NCBI GenBank assembly: GCA_016715795.1
Contig: JADJXP010000002.1
Span: forward strand, 1,116,001-1,180,000
Reading direction: 5' to 3'
DNA from: Chloracidobacterium sp.
GTDB lineage: Bacteria > Acidobacteriota > Blastocatellia > Pyrinomonadales > Pyrinomonadaceae
DNA: 64,000 bases
Below are positions 44,000 through 54,055 of the stretch, piece by piece. The first letter of the stretch is position 1, and each line of letters begins with the position of its first letter. A model generated the notes under the pieces. It was given only the letters and a program-made list of their open reading frames with translations. It did no database searches and was not told the origin of the DNA. Both the position numbers and the translations under genes were made by a program.

Positions 44000-45943
44000 T
44001 CAGTGCTTGACCGTGAATAAAGTCACAAAGATCGCGATAACAAGGAACAGCCCGATAAAATAAGCAGCGAATCCGAAAATGCGGGCAACGGCCCTAAATG
44101 ACTTCGAAGGGGGCGGTACGATGATCGTATCGAGCGTCCCCGCGGCCAGATGCCGCTCATATTCGACCGGCCTCTCCTCTTTGAACCACGACAGCCGAAC
44201 GCGGCCGGTGAACATGACAATGTCCATCGGGAAATTCTCGGGCCGAAGATGATTGTGGAAGAAGTGAAAGGCGAAAATGAATGCCGTTGCCAGCAGTGCC
44301 TCTTCGCTGTGTACGATCATGGCGATGTTCAACGCCTCACCCGGCAGAAACCATGAGAAGAAACCGGGAAACCACAGCATGAGGCCCGAGAGTCCGATCA
44401 CGGGCACGCCCCAGAACACCGCAAAGTAGTCAAATTTTTCCCAATACGTGAACCGGTCGAGTTTGGGCTTTGGTCCGAGGTATAGGAACCAGCGAAACAT
44501 CTGCAACGCATCGATAACGTCTTGCCACCTTGGGATCATGGTTGTCGGGCCCTTGAACGCTGACCAGTCGCGTTCAACGAATGCCTTTTTGAGCACGAAG
44601 AACAAGTGGTAGCCAGCGTAAACGAATGTGATCACAGCGGCGAACCGGTGAATAAAACGCGTAACGTCGAGCCCGCCATGGACCTCAACTAGCCACTTGC
44701 CCCAGTCGGTGAACGAGTACATCAGCGGCAGCCCCGTTGCGGCCAGAGCGAGAAAGCTGAGGATGATCAGCAGGTGCGTTATGCGGTGGCGTCGAGAGAA
44801 CCGCTCGACCCATTGGTCCTCTTCTTCACGAATGCGTTTATGCGTCTCGCCGCGTATCATCGCAACGATCGAACGCTGAAGCCAAAGGGCCGTGTGGAGG
44901 CCAAAAAAGCCGAACACCAGCGTCAACAGCCACTTCATGAACGTATTGATCGCATACGTCCAAAAGCCCTTCGCCGGATCGTTTGGCTCGGGGTGAGGGT
45001 TGAACGACGCGAAGTTCGCCGTGGCATTCTGATGACAGGTTGCACACGTCTGGACCACATTTGCCCGGTTTACTGACGACGTCGGGTCGGATGCCGGCAA
45101 GTTGTGGTGCGGCGTATGACAATCCGCGCAGGTGGCGGCAAGTCTGTAATCAAGGGCGGTCGCCTGGCCGTGGAAAGTATCGCGATACGTCGGCTTCTGA
45201 CTCTCATGGCATTCGCTGCATCGGTTCACCATCTGCATCGCGAAATCGCGTGTCGTCGCCGGCGCTGGCTTGTGAGAGACGGCCTCGTGACAATCGATGC
45301 ACATGGGAGCTTTGGTATTACCCTCCTTGAACGCCTTGCCGTGCGCGCTCGTCTCCCATTGCGGCACGATGCCCGAGTGACAGGTGTTGCAAACCTTTGA
45401 GAGACGGTTTCTGTCGAGCCGGAAATTGTCGGCCTTTGTTGACTGGATCGTGTGCCGTCCGTGACAGTCGGAACACGACGCCGCCCGCGTGTCGCCCTCG
45501 GCAAGAAGACGTCCGTGAATGCTGTCGTGGAATGAGTTGTACGCGTTCTCATGGCATTTGCCGCAGGTCTGCTCCTGTTTTGTCGCGTAGACCGTGGACC
45601 GCGGATCGCTCGGCGGAAAGTCCGTCGTCATGTCGCCGCCTACCGTGTGACAATCGGTGCAAACCGCGGCGGGCTTACCGTTTTCCTGCAGCTTGGCATG
45701 AATGCTCGACAAGTATTGCCGGTGAGCATCCTTGTGAAACTGCTCGCCCTCGCCGAGTTTGGGCAGCGTCGTCCCCGGTCCGTGGCAGCCGGAGCACTCA
45801 AGTTTTACCGTATGGGAAAATTGCGTCGGTGGCGTAGCGGTCGGCCCGTTCTGGGCCGTCGAAAGCCCACCGTGAGTGAGAGACAAGACTGCCAAAATGA
45901 CGAGAAACGCGACCGCGGATCCGAGCTTCAGGCTGTTGTTCAT
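44000..45943 (-). CDS. Nine-haem cytochrome c fused to a diheme cytochrome b (CbcL architecture)
   Basis: 647 residues. After a signal/anchor ([20 protein letters not shown]), residues about 48-305 contain nine CXXCH sites (CSGCH, CTDCH, CGKCH, CSDCH, CNTCH, CIDCH, CSECH, CADCH, CATCH). Residues about 330-645 are a membrane cytochrome b of the FdnI/HydC type ([60 protein letters not shown]) with the haem-ligand histidines. The same fusion, also with nine c-haems, is known as CbcL in Geobacter, a quinol-to-periplasm gate for low-potential metal reduction. Orthology is inferred from architecture. Confidence 0.9.
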   Translation of the reverse strand: MNNSLKLGSAVAFLVILAVLSLTHGGLSTAQNGPTATPPTQFSHTVKLECSGCHGPGTTLPKLGEGEQFHKDAHRQYLSSIHAKLQENGKPAAVCTDCHTVGGDMTTDFPPSDPRSTVYATKQEQTCGKCHENAYNSFHDSIHGRLLAEGDTRAASCSDCHGRHTIQSTKADNFRLDRNRLSKVCNTCHSGIVPQWETSAHGKAFKEGNTKAPMCIDCHEAVSHKPAPATTRDFAMQMVNRCSECHESQKPTYRDTFHGQATALDYRLAATCADCHTPHHNLPASDPTSSVNRANVVQTCATCHQNATANFASFNPHPEPNDPAKGFWTYAINTFMKWLLTLVFGFFGLHTALWLQRSIVAMIRGETHKRIREEEDQWVERFSRRHRITHLLIILSFLALAATGLPLMYSFTDWGKWLVEVHGGLDVTRFIHRFAAVITFVYAGYHLFFVLKKAFVERDWSAFKGPTTMIPRWQDVIDALQMFRWFLYLGPKPKLDRFTYWEKFDYFAVFWGVPVIGLSGLMLWFPGFFSWFLPGEALNIAMIVHSEEALLATAFIFAFHFFHNHLRPENFPMDIVMFTGRVRLSWFKEERPVEYERHLAAGTLDTIIVPPPSKSFRAVARIFGFAAYFIGLFLVIAIFVTLFTVKH

Positions 45944-45958
45944 AACGCCTCCCTTTAT

Positions 45959-47239
45959 CTACCGGCCAAACTGCCCGCCGGTGTGACACCTCCTGCAGTT
46001 GGCAAATTCCTCACCGAATGCACCTTGGTTGTCGTGGCACGTCGCGCAGTTCGTTCCCGCACCAGGTGCCTTATGCATCCTGACCGTTGGTGCCGTCATC
46101 CCGACGCCGGAAGGGGCATGGCACGAGTCGCAGCCGAGAAAATCGTGCTTTGAATGTGCAAAATTGCCCGGAATGACCGCACGCGACGGCTTTATATCGA
46201 TGCCGCCGCCGATCTTGTGACATGAGAAGCAAGTGCTCTTGGCCGCAGCCTCCTTGCCCGGTGCGTGACACTGAAAACACGTCGTGTGGGCGTTCTGCCC
46301 GTTCGGCACAGCAAAATTGGCGCTGCCGGGCTTGTGACAGGAGGCACAGTCGTTTTTGGCATGAAGGGCGTGGCTGAACTGCACGCCAAACCGCCCGGAT
46401 GACGGAAGTTCAGTGTGGCACCGCTTGCAGTCGGCCATTCGTGCCGGCCCGAACGCTCGTTTCGAGTTATGACAAGTCGCGCAGCTATTCGCCAGGTTCT
46501 TGTGTTCCGAGACCGCGATCTCGGACATCCTATTTCCGCCCAAAGGCTTGTGACAGTTGTCGCACGAGATCCGGGCATGATTTGCGTGGTTAAAGTTAAA
46601 GCCGATCCGCGCGGTCGTATCCACTATGCGATCCGCCCGGCCCATCTCGTGGCAAGTCGAGCACGAGCCGATATTTCGGTCGCCGACGACCTTGTCGGCC
46701 GTGTGACAGGACATGCACGACGCATGCGCATCGCCACCGGACGGCACCGTCATACCGTCGCCTTGGGTCGAGTGACAGGTCGAGCAGGACGCCAATCGAA
46801 TGTGAGACGTGTGGTCGAACTTCGTCCGAAAGCTGCTGATCGATGGGAACGCCTTAAGCTCCGGCGTGTCGGGCCCCGTATGGCAGGTCGAGCAGATCGG
46901 GTGATCTTTGTTTTCGAATTGCGGCGTATGGCAGCCCGCACACGGCGTATGCGACGCGAACCGCGGACGGAACGCCTCGTCCCTCTGCTGATGACACAGA
47001 AGACATGGAATGTCTCTGTGCCTTTCATTGTCATGGCGGAACCTCGAGAAATCGACGTCTTCCATCTCGTCCGTCGATACCATGTTTTCAGGCAGAGGCT
47101 TGAACGGACTCTCGGATTCCTTCTTCTCGGTGACTGAACTCGTGCAGGAGGACAGAGATCCCGCGAGAAAGGCCGGCAAAGCAAGCGCCGCGATCAGTAG
47201 TTTGCCCCGGCGCCGGTTATTCGTGATTCGTGAACGCAT
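45959..47239 (-). CDS. Fifteen-haem cytochrome c lipoprotein
   Basis: 426 residues. Signal peptide ending in a lipobox-like LSSC (KLLIAALALPAFLAGSLSSC). Fifteen CXXCH sites follow at short intervals (CLLCH, CAGCH, CSTCH, CSTCH, CMSCH, CSTCH, CDNCH, CATCH, CKRCH, CASCH, CFQCH, CFSCH, CDSCH, CATCH, CRRCH), with extra His in FDHTSH and FSHALHAK patterns as in c7/c3-type repeats. Probably a periplasmic or outer-membrane haem wire. Gap of 15 bases to the CbcL-like gene and 6 bases from the gene before it, so one operon. Confidence 0.92.
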   Translation of the reverse strand: MRSRITNNRRRGKLLIAALALPAFLAGSLSSCTSSVTEKKESESPFKPLPENMVSTDEMEDVDFSRFRHDNERHRDIPCLLCHQQRDEAFRPRFASHTPCAGCHTPQFENKDHPICSTCHTGPDTPELKAFPSISSFRTKFDHTSHIRLASCSTCHSTQGDGMTVPSGGDAHASCMSCHTADKVVGDRNIGSCSTCHEMGRADRIVDTTARIGFNFNHANHARISCDNCHKPLGGNRMSEIAVSEHKNLANSCATCHNSKRAFGPARMADCKRCHTELPSSGRFGVQFSHALHAKNDCASCHKPGSANFAVPNGQNAHTTCFQCHAPGKEAAAKSTCFSCHKIGGGIDIKPSRAVIPGNFAHSKHDFLGCDSCHAPSGVGMTAPTVRMHKAPGAGTNCATCHDNQGAFGEEFANCRRCHTGGQFGR

Positions 47240-47245
47240 CAGATC

Positions 47246-48409
47246 TTAGTTTCCGGTAACCGCCAACTTGTGAGATTCGGGCACAGGCAGACGGCCAAAT
47301 GAGATGTGACACATTGAGCAATCGAACTTACGGTCCCCCTTACGCCTTGCATTCTCGGTATTCAATCCTCCACCGTCTGCCGCGGTCCCGGTCACGTGAC
47401 ACATCACGCAGGCAGCGATCGTCACACGGCCGGCTTCCGCCTCTAACGTCTTTATCGACTCGACCGCGTGGCACGTCGAACAGGGTAGGTCGGCGTGCAT
47501 TGCAAACCCATGCCTAAATTTTCCCGAGGCGATCCGCCTGCCCGAAATTAGCCGCATTTCACGATCGAATCCGGCAATATCTGCAGGCAATTGCGGATCA
47601 ATATCTGAACGTGGCATCGGCCCTCTCGGCTTGTGACACACCGCACAATCCGCCGGTACAGGTGACATGCCAGACTCAGGTGTGTGACATGTAAAACACT
47701 GCTGGTGGCCCGTAGGTGAGGACTTAAGAGTACCGGCCTTCGGCCAATACCGCGCACCCCACTTCTTCGGAGGTGCAGAGATAAACCCATCATCTGCATC
47801 GCTTGAGATCCCTATCGTACTATGGCAGACGGCGCACGATGTCTCGTCCGGCCCAAGGCGGGCACTCAGAAATACACCATTTAACGCTGGCTTTCCGCTC
47901 TCGCTCACGATCCCTACATGTTTGTCGTGCGGAAAGAATACCGCGAAGGCAGATTCGCGCGGCGACGCCTTAGGCCCTTTATCGTAAAGTTCCCTCGGAT
48001 TCCGAAACGGGTATCTTATACCTCCCTCGGGCGACGTCATCTGGTGACAGATCGAGCAGATCTGGGGCGGACGCCCGCTGAAGAATTGCTGCCGATGGCA
48101 ATTCAAGCAGGATTCGTGCTTTGGAAAGTCGGTCACGTCGGGGAACGCTCCGTCACCCGACCGAATGGTCTTCCAATTGCTCGAAGGAAAGGAATGGCAC
48201 GACGCACACTCTTTTCGATGGCCATCGGTTGTGTGCGAAAAGGCGTCGTATTGTCTCGATGCCGCTCCAACCGAACGCTGGCCCGTCCTCTGCGCCCCGA
48301 CGACCAAAGTCACGGAAGCATCCATTAGGATTCCCGCAGCGAAAACCACGATCGTGCCGACAATGAACAGTCGGATAACTAAAGCTATAGTCGATCGCCG
48401 AAGTTTCAC
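47246..48409 (-). CDS. Nine-haem cytochrome c
   Basis: 387 residues from GTG 48409. The open frame begins at GTG 48436, but the -10 box of the predicted promoter (48426-48431) and its start near 48419 lie downstream of that codon, so 48409 is preferred. An N-terminal anchor (IALVIRLFIVGTIVVFAAGI) is followed by nine CXXCH sites (CASCH, CLNCH, CSICH, CAVCH, CFTCH, CAVCH, CSTCH, CVMCH, CSMCH). First gene of the minus-strand cytochrome operon. Cytochrome c3/c7-like; exact family not assigned. Confidence 0.88.
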   Translation of the reverse strand: MKLRRSTIALVIRLFIVGTIVVFAAGILMDASVTLVVGAQRTGQRSVGAASRQYDAFSHTTDGHRKECASCHSFPSSNWKTIRSGDGAFPDVTDFPKHESCLNCHRQQFFSGRPPQICSICHQMTSPEGGIRYPFRNPRELYDKGPKASPRESAFAVFFPHDKHVGIVSESGKPALNGVFLSARLGPDETSCAVCHSTIGISSDADDGFISAPPKKWGARYWPKAGTLKSSPTGHQQCFTCHTPESGMSPVPADCAVCHKPRGPMPRSDIDPQLPADIAGFDREMRLISGRRIASGKFRHGFAMHADLPCSTCHAVESIKTLEAEAGRVTIAACVMCHVTGTAADGGGLNTENARRKGDRKFDCSMCHISFGRLPVPESHKLAVTGN

Positions 48410-48453
48410 TGGAGTTGCGATTGAATGATAGCGCACTCCCCTCGCAGGAACCT

Positions 48454-48469
48454 GTGATAGAAATCACAC
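48454..48469 (-). promoter_or_regulatory. CRP-type operator of the minus-strand cytochrome operon
   Basis: TGTGA-TAGAAA-TCACA (48454-48469). On the minus strand a near-consensus -10 (TATCAT, 48431-48426) follows with its first base 30.5 positions from the site centre, exactly the spacing seen at 38551. This predicts transcription from about 48419 and therefore a start codon downstream of 48436. Confidence 0.8.
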
Positions 48470-48565
48470 GCATCGGCCCACATACGCCCGTTGAGTCACA
48501 GGTTTTTTGCGGTGCCGCAACCAAAATTGCTACACTTCGGTTAAGCTTGATCCGTCGGCGTTAGA

Positions 48566-49969
48566 ATGACCAAACCAACCGCCAGAATACTCATTGTGGA
48601 CGACGACCGGTACGTCCGGATGGCGCTCTCGGAAGCCCTGCGAACGTGGGAATACGAACCGATCCAGGCGGACTCGATCAAGACGGCCGAAGAGGCCATT
48701 TCCAGAGACGAACCTAGTGTTATCCTGCTTGATATCGATCTTCCTGACGGTTCCGGCCTTGATCTGCTAAAGAGGATAAAGACCTCTGGACCTAATACCA
48801 TCGTCATCATGATCACCGGGAATGTTGACGTCTCAAACTCGATCGCGGCCCTGCGTGGCGGTGCACATGACTTCATCGGCAAGCCCGTTCGGGCTGAGGA
48901 GCTGCGCATTACCCTGCGAAACGCGCTCGAGACGCGTGAACTTCGTCGAGAGGTCATGCATGCAAGGTCAGAGCGGTCTCGGGGCTTCAGTTTCGATGAG
49001 ATTATCGGCAGTTCCGAAAGTCTTTGTGCCGCCAAGGAACTCGCCCGACGCGTTGCCGTTTCCGATGTCACATCGATCCTCCTGAACGGAGAGACCGGCA
49101 CCGGCAAGGATCTTTTCGCGCGCGCGATCCATTTTTCTTCGGATCGCGCGGATGCTCCGTACATGGCGATCAACTGTGCCGCGCTGCCCGCGACGCTTAT
49201 CGAATCGGAGTTGTTCGGCTATGAGAAAGGCGCTTTTACCGATGCCAAGCAACGAAAAGAAGGGCTTCTTGAGCAGGCCGAAGGTGGAACAATATTTCTG
49301 GACGAGATCGGCGAGATGGAACTGTCGCTACAGGCAAAGCTCTTACGAGTGCTTGAGGAGAGTTCGTTTCGGCGGGTGGGCGGCCTCAAGGACATTGGCT
49401 TCGACGCCCGCATCATCGCCGCTTCGAACCGCAACCTCAAGGCAGAAAGTGAGAAAGGACTCTTTAGGCTCGACCTGTATTTTCGCCTGTCCGTGATCCA
49501 GGTAGATATACCTCCGCTCCGAGACAGGGAAGATGACGTGTTGGAGCTTGCGGAGCATTATATCCGTGCCGTTAACCTTAAACGCCGCGGAAAACCGCTA
49601 AAAGGGCTTTTGCCCGAGGTAGAAGACACCTTTCGTCGTTACCGCTGGAGCGGCAACGTTCGCGAATTGCGTAATGTGATCGAGCGCGCATCAATACTCG
49701 AAGATGGCGATCATGTTTCGCTCAGGCACCTGCCTGTCGACATGCTTGACGACGAGAATTCGGCCCCTTCCTGTCGCCATGGAGCCATTCATCTGCCCAA
49801 GAACGGTGTCGCTCTCGGTCAGGTCGAGATAGAACTCTGTCGTCAAGCTGTAGAACGCACCAGCGGCAATCTGACGCGTGCCGCCAAGCTGCTCGATATT
49901 TCGCGTGACCAACTCCGTTACAAGCTCAAGAAGGCGGGTATCGACTCGTCGCATATGGAGGTCGAATGA
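48566..49969 (+). CDS. NtrC-family sigma54-dependent response regulator
   Basis: 467 residues. Receiver domain ([20 protein letters not shown]; phospho-acceptor Asp in [13 protein letters not shown]), AAA+ domain with Walker A GETGTGKD and the sigma54-contact loop as GAFTDA instead of the usual GAFTGA ([17 protein letters not shown]), arginine-rich [20 protein letters not shown] region, and a Fis-type HTH at the end ([20 protein letters not shown]). It activates sigma54 promoters when phosphorylated. The stop overlaps the kinase start by four bases. Divergent from the cytochrome operon, so it may act on it (inference). Confidence 0.93.
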   Translation: MTKPTARILIVDDDRYVRMALSEALRTWEYEPIQADSIKTAEEAISRDEPSVILLDIDLPDGSGLDLLKRIKTSGPNTIVIMITGNVDVSNSIAALRGGAHDFIGKPVRAEELRITLRNALETRELRREVMHARSERSRGFSFDEIIGSSESLCAAKELARRVAVSDVTSILLNGETGTGKDLFARAIHFSSDRADAPYMAINCAALPATLIESELFGYEKGAFTDAKQRKEGLLEQAEGGTIFLDEIGEMELSLQAKLLRVLEESSFRRVGGLKDIGFDARIIAASNRNLKAESEKGLFRLDLYFRLSVIQVDIPPLRDREDDVLELAEHYIRAVNLKRRGKPLKGLLPEVEDTFRRYRWSGNVRELRNVIERASILEDGDHVSLRHLPVDMLDDENSAPSCRHGAIHLPKNGVALGQVEIELCRQAVERTSGNLTRAAKLLDISRDQLRYKLKKAGIDSSHMEVE

Positions 49970-51918
49970 GAGTGGCGTCTCAGCCAAGCTCCCTTGAAGA
50001 GTCCCAAGATCAAGGTGCTCTCAAGGAACTCACTGACCTTAAGCGGGCCCTCGATGAATCTGCCATCGTTGCCATCACGGACCGCACCGGGCGGATCACT
50101 TACGTCAACGATAGGTTCTGTGAGGTTTCAAAGTATCGCCGTGAGGAGCTACTCGGCCGTGACCACAGGATCATCAACTCCGGATACCATCCGAAATCAT
50201 TCATTCGCAACCTGTGGGCGACGATCAGCGCCGGTGACGTCTGGCGGGGAGAGATCCGAAATCGAGCGAAAGACGGGACACTCTACTGGGTTGATACGAC
50301 GATAATCCCGCTTCTGGATGAAAGAGGGTGTCCGATCCAGTATGTCGCGATCCGCTATGAGATCACGGACCGGAAGCTGGCCGAGGATCGAATCAGGCAG
50401 CAGGCCTCATTACTCGATAAAGCCCGCGACGCCATCTTCGTCTGCGACCTCAACTTCCAAGTGCTTTACTGGAATAAGAGCGCCGAGAGAATCTATGGCT
50501 GGTCGGCAGAAGAGGCATTTGGCCGTCTCGCGGCAGACCTGTTATGCGGCGGCGATCCAGCGTTCATTATCGAAGCAAGCGTTTATCTCTCCGATCACGA
50601 CGAATGGCAGACCGAGGCGATCAATTACACTCGTGACGGTGACAAGATCGTCGTCGAAAGCCGCTGGGCGCTTGTTTGCGCTGATGACGGAACTCCTGAT
50701 TACTACCTGATCACCAACACGGACATCTCGGAGAGGAAGAGTACAGAGCAGCATCTGCTTCGTGCCCAGCGCCTGGAATCGATCGGCACCCTTGCCGGCG
50801 GTATCGCTCATGATCTGAACAACATCCTCTCGCCGATCATGATGGCGGTTGACATGCTCCAGCTGAGCGGGCCTGATCGTGAGACTGAACGCTGGCTTGG
50901 CATCATCCGAGAGAACTCAGAACGCGGTGCAGACCTTATCAGGCAGGTGCTTACCTTCGCACGGGGCATGGTCGGTGAACATGTATCGGTCCGCCTGAAA
51001 CACATTCTAAAGGACTTTGTCGCCGTCCTCACCGAGACGCTCCCAAAATCGATCTCCCTGGAATACTCGGTCGACCCCGAACTCTGGACAATATCGGCTG
51101 ATCCGACACAGATCCATCAGGTCTTTCTGAATATGTCGATCAATGCCCGCGACGCGATGCCGGAGGGCGGAACGATCGTTATCCACGCCAAGAATACAAC
51201 GATCAACGAAGGTAATGCGCCACCCGGCTTCGATGCCGAACCGGGGAACTACGTACTCGTCACGATAAGCGACACAGGGACCGGTATGCCACCCGAGATA
51301 CTGAAGCGGATATTTGACCCGTTCTTTACAACTAAGGACATCGGAAAGGGAACCGGCCTCGGACTCGCGACGGCTATGACGATCGTCACCAGCCATGGCG
51401 GTTTCATCGGTGTCCAGAGCGATCCTGGCCTTGGCACTCGCTTTTCGATCTACCTCCCATCCGCTGAGGATTCGAGCGACTCTGATGAGAGCACTGCGGC
51501 AGATGTCCTTCCCCGAGGTAACGGGGAGATGATCCTCGTCGTTGACGACGAAGCAAACATCCGCTCGGTCGCCGAGGCTACTCTCGCCAAATTTGGTTAC
51601 CGTACGCTGCAGGCAGGAACCGGATCCGACGCGCTCCGCATCTACAAAGAGAATGCCACACAGATCGCAGCCGTTCTGACCGACCTCGCAATGGCGCGCA
51701 TGGACGGTCTTGCCCTGATAACAGAGCTTCGACAATTGAGGCCCGGCCTTAGGATCGTTGTCATGAGCGGCTTGATCACTGACACGCAGACGGCTGAACT
51801 CACATCACTCGGCGTTGATGAGTGCCTGCTCAAGCCCTACTCGGCCAGGGCATTGATCGAATGCTTTGGCCGCATCTTCGCGAAGGGCCGACTGCTACTT
51901 CCTGACAACGAAAACTGA
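49966..51918 (+). CDS. Hybrid PAS-domain sensor histidine kinase
   Basis: 650 residues, no membrane segment, so cytoplasmic. Two PAS domains (about 28-145: [20 protein letters not shown] with [15 protein letters not shown]; about 150-265: [20 protein letters not shown]), then H-box [20 protein letters not shown] with the phospho-histidine, ATPase domain with N box ([10 protein letters not shown]), DTGTGM and GTGLGL, and a C-terminal receiver ([20 protein letters not shown]; Asp in [12 protein letters not shown]). Cytoplasmic PAS suggests sensing redox state, oxygen or a small molecule. Probable partner of the preceding regulator. Confidence 0.93.
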   Translation: MRVASQPSSLEESQDQGALKELTDLKRALDESAIVAITDRTGRITYVNDRFCEVSKYRREELLGRDHRIINSGYHPKSFIRNLWATISAGDVWRGEIRNRAKDGTLYWVDTTIIPLLDERGCPIQYVAIRYEITDRKLAEDRIRQQASLLDKARDAIFVCDLNFQVLYWNKSAERIYGWSAEEAFGRLAADLLCGGDPAFIIEASVYLSDHDEWQTEAINYTRDGDKIVVESRWALVCADDGTPDYYLITNTDISERKSTEQHLLRAQRLESIGTLAGGIAHDLNNILSPIMMAVDMLQLSGPDRETERWLGIIRENSERGADLIRQVLTFARGMVGEHVSVRLKHILKDFVAVLTETLPKSISLEYSVDPELWTISADPTQIHQVFLNMSINARDAMPEGGTIVIHAKNTTINEGNAPPGFDAEPGNYVLVTISDTGTGMPPEILKRIFDPFFTTKDIGKGTGLGLATAMTIVTSHGGFIGVQSDPGLGTRFSIYLPSAEDSSDSDESTAADVLPRGNGEMILVVDDEANIRSVAEATLAKFGYRTLQAGTGSDALRIYKENATQIAAVLTDLAMARMDGLALITELRQLRPGLRIVVMSGLITDTQTAELTSLGVDECLLKPYSARALIECFGRIFAKGRLLLPDNEN

Positions 51919-52341
51919 ACACGGTGCATGGTGGACAACGCCGTCCGACACTGAGCCTAGCAAACGTCCCCAAAAGCCACGGCCGTGCGAACCGACAACG
52001 ATGACATCGGCTCCCCATTCCTTGGCCTTCTCGACGATCTGATGGTCAGGTGATCCTCGGAGGATCTCTGTTGCAAGTGAAACCTTGACGGATCCGAAAT
52101 GGTTCTCGATGATCTCCCTTGCCTCCTCGACAAAGGTCTTGCATTGATCCATGACGGCCTGCTCGATCTTCTGATAGTATTCGGCCGAGATGGCGAATGG
52201 CTCGGCCGTGATCGGGGGTGCGTCCTCAAATGCGGAAACGACCAAGATTTCCGAACTCTCAGGCCGAACCAGGTCTTCACATGCTGCTTCGATCGCTGCT
52301 TTGCTATAATCCGAACCGTCAGTGGCTATCAATATTTTCAT
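51895..52341 (-). CDS. Universal stress protein (single domain)
   Basis: 148 residues from ATG 52341, which follows a perfect AGGAGG; the open frame upstream to 52407 is not needed. UspA fold: MKILIATDGSDYSKAAIEAA, EKAKEWGADVIVVGSHGRGF and [20 protein letters not shown] with the ATP-binding G-x2-G-x9-G-S type loop (GSHGRGFWGRLLGS). Its 3' end overlaps the end of the kinase gene by 24 bases, tail to tail. Single-domain partner of the tandem UspA at 33395. Confidence 0.92.
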   Translation of the reverse strand: MKILIATDGSDYSKAAIEAACEDLVRPESSEILVVSAFEDAPPITAEPFAISAEYYQKIEQAVMDQCKTFVEEAREIIENHFGSVKVSLATEILRGSPDHQIVEKAKEWGADVIVVGSHGRGFWGRLLGSVSDGVVHHAPCSVFVVRK

Positions 52342-52527
52342 TTCCGATCCTCCTGTCTGAAGTGCTTCGCCTATGATCGACGCAAATTCTATTCCTGCGT
52401 GATCCAAAGGCCCTTCCGGCTACATACCTGCGATCATGCGCGGAAAATTACGTAAACCCTTGGGGTCTTGCGAGCTTTTTCGCGCCGAAGGGCCACACCG
52501 GAGTCGGCATGACCGTGTCGCTGAGGT

Positions 52528-53901
52528 CTATTTGGTCGTCGCGAGTATCCGTAGGATGTCGTCTTCGGTAGTGTCGGGATTGATAAAGCAGAACCGCGCG
52601 ACCGACTCTTCAACGCCTCGAACAGACCATTTCGTCGGGGCGACCAGCGCCAGTCCGTCGCGGTGGTTCTTGAGCGTCCATGCGACATAGTCCTCATGTT
52701 TCCAGCCTGTGCGTCGAAACAGCACGCAGGAGAGACTGGGTTCGCGAACGAGTTCGAGATGATCGGCCTCATCCACTAGTCGGGCAGCGGTTTGTGCCCG
52801 TTCGACGCCATCCTCGACGGCCTTCGCGTAGCGGTCCGTTCCATGCATAGCGAGAGAGAACCACAACGGCAGGCCCCGCACACGCCTCGTTAGTTGGATC
52901 TGATAATCCGCCGGGTTAAAGCCCTGATAGGCCTTATCGTAGAAGATGTCCAGGTATGATCCGCTCTGGGCATGCGCGCGTCGGGCGATCTCAGGGTCAC
53001 GGTAGATGATCGCGCCGCAGTCGTACGGTGAAAACAGCCACTTGTGGGGATCGATAGTCACGCTGTCAGCGAGCTCGATCCCTTTGAATAACGGCCGCAG
53101 CTTGGGCGATGCTAGAGCTCCGCCGCCGTAGGCGGCGTCCACATGGAACCAGATCCCTTCTTGACGGCACATCGTTCCTATGCCCTCGAGGTCATCGATG
53201 ATCCCGGCATTCGTCGTTCCCGCGGTGGCGATGACGGCGAACAGTCGGTCACGGTCTTCTTTGCTCAAGCCATCGAGTTCATCCCTCAGCATTACGCCCT
53301 CAAAACGGTTCTCCGTTGGGATCGTGCGCAACTCGGCATCGACGACACGTGCCATCGCACTCACGGACGAATGGGCACCCGACGATGTCAAGATCAGTCC
53401 CTTCTCTTGCCCGCCCTCGATCTGTCGCTCTCGCCATGCCTCGCGGGCCGCTACAATTGCGGAGAGATTTGCCTCGGTGCCGCCGCTTGTAAATACCCCA
53501 AAGGCTCCATCGGGCAATCCCGTCAGCGAAACCAGCCACCTGATCGCTTCGTTCTCGGCAAAGATACAGCCCGCGCCCTCAAGCCAGAACGCGCCGTGCA
53601 CGCTTGCCGCCGAGGTCACAAGGTCGAACATCACGGCGGCCCGGCTCGGTGCCGCGGCGACAAAAGCCAAATGCCGCGGATGATCGATTGAAATGCTTGC
53701 GGGCAGCAGAACCTCGCGGAACAGCTTGAATGCCCTCTCGCCCGTGATGCCCGTCGGCGTGATGGTATCTCCGCAGTCCGCCTTGAGTTCCTCCTCAGTC
53801 CTCGGCATTCCAAGCGGCGGATCGGCGTTCGTGATGCGCTGGATGGCAAATTTCATTACATCCAGCGTCATATCGACAAGTTCAATGTCAACGTTATGCA
53901 T
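52528..53901 (-). CDS. Group II pyridoxal phosphate-dependent decarboxylase
   Basis: 457 residues from ATG 53901 (the frame start at 53964 adds a poor leader). Family blocks: GVFTSGGTEANLSAIVAARE, WFHVDAAYGGGALASPKLRP (His/Asp for the cofactor) and the PLP-lysine in VTIDPHKWLFSPYDCGA. This family decarboxylates aromatic amino acids, 2,4-diaminobutyrate, glutamate or aspartate; the substrate is not clear. The 120-base gap to the UspA gene shows nothing. Confidence 0.93.
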   Translation of the reverse strand: MHNVDIELVDMTLDVMKFAIQRITNADPPLGMPRTEEELKADCGDTITPTGITGERAFKLFREVLLPASISIDHPRHLAFVAAAPSRAAVMFDLVTSAASVHGAFWLEGAGCIFAENEAIRWLVSLTGLPDGAFGVFTSGGTEANLSAIVAAREAWRERQIEGGQEKGLILTSSGAHSSVSAMARVVDAELRTIPTENRFEGVMLRDELDGLSKEDRDRLFAVIATAGTTNAGIIDDLEGIGTMCRQEGIWFHVDAAYGGGALASPKLRPLFKGIELADSVTIDPHKWLFSPYDCGAIIYRDPEIARRAHAQSGSYLDIFYDKAYQGFNPADYQIQLTRRVRGLPLWFSLAMHGTDRYAKAVEDGVERAQTAARLVDEADHLELVREPSLSCVLFRRTGWKHEDYVAWTLKNHRDGLALVAPTKWSVRGVEESVARFCFINPDTTEDDILRILATTK

Positions 53902-53970
53902 ACACGCCAGTGTCGCTCGGGGCACTAAATGTGTAAAATGACCTAGATCACATCGATAGGACAAGAATTG

Positions 53971-54040
53971 CCCACGAACACACGAAATACACTAAACAAA
54001 AGTCATGTTGTTGTTTCGTGTCTTTCGTGTATTTCGTGGG
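53971..54040. repeat. Inverted repeat of CACGAA type before the FeS-NrfD gene
   Basis: The left arm (53971-53996, CCCACGAACACACGAAATAC first) pairs with the right arm (54014-54040, ending GTATTTCGTGGG) with several mismatches. It lies between the divergent decarboxylase and FeS-NrfD genes, where it may also carry their promoters. Similar in base make-up to the hairpin at 22407. Confidence 0.65.
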
Positions 54041-54055
54041 AAAATACTCCGTTCA

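Noticed and set aside
46415..47137. 240-residue plus-strand ORF inside the 15-haem gene (and 45551-46153 nearby)
   Set aside because: Antisense shadows of genes with clear CXXCH repeats; the encoded peptides are Arg-rich and featureless.
38635..48436. Denitrification or sulfite reductase operon
   Set aside because: No nitrite, nitric oxide or sulfite reductase catalytic subunit is present; the genes are electron carriers and a porin-cytochrome pair.
48511..48540. Sigma54 (-24/-12) promoter before the NtrC-type gene
   Set aside because: A TTGC is present, but no GG dinucleotide lies ten bases before the GC; the match is not adequate.
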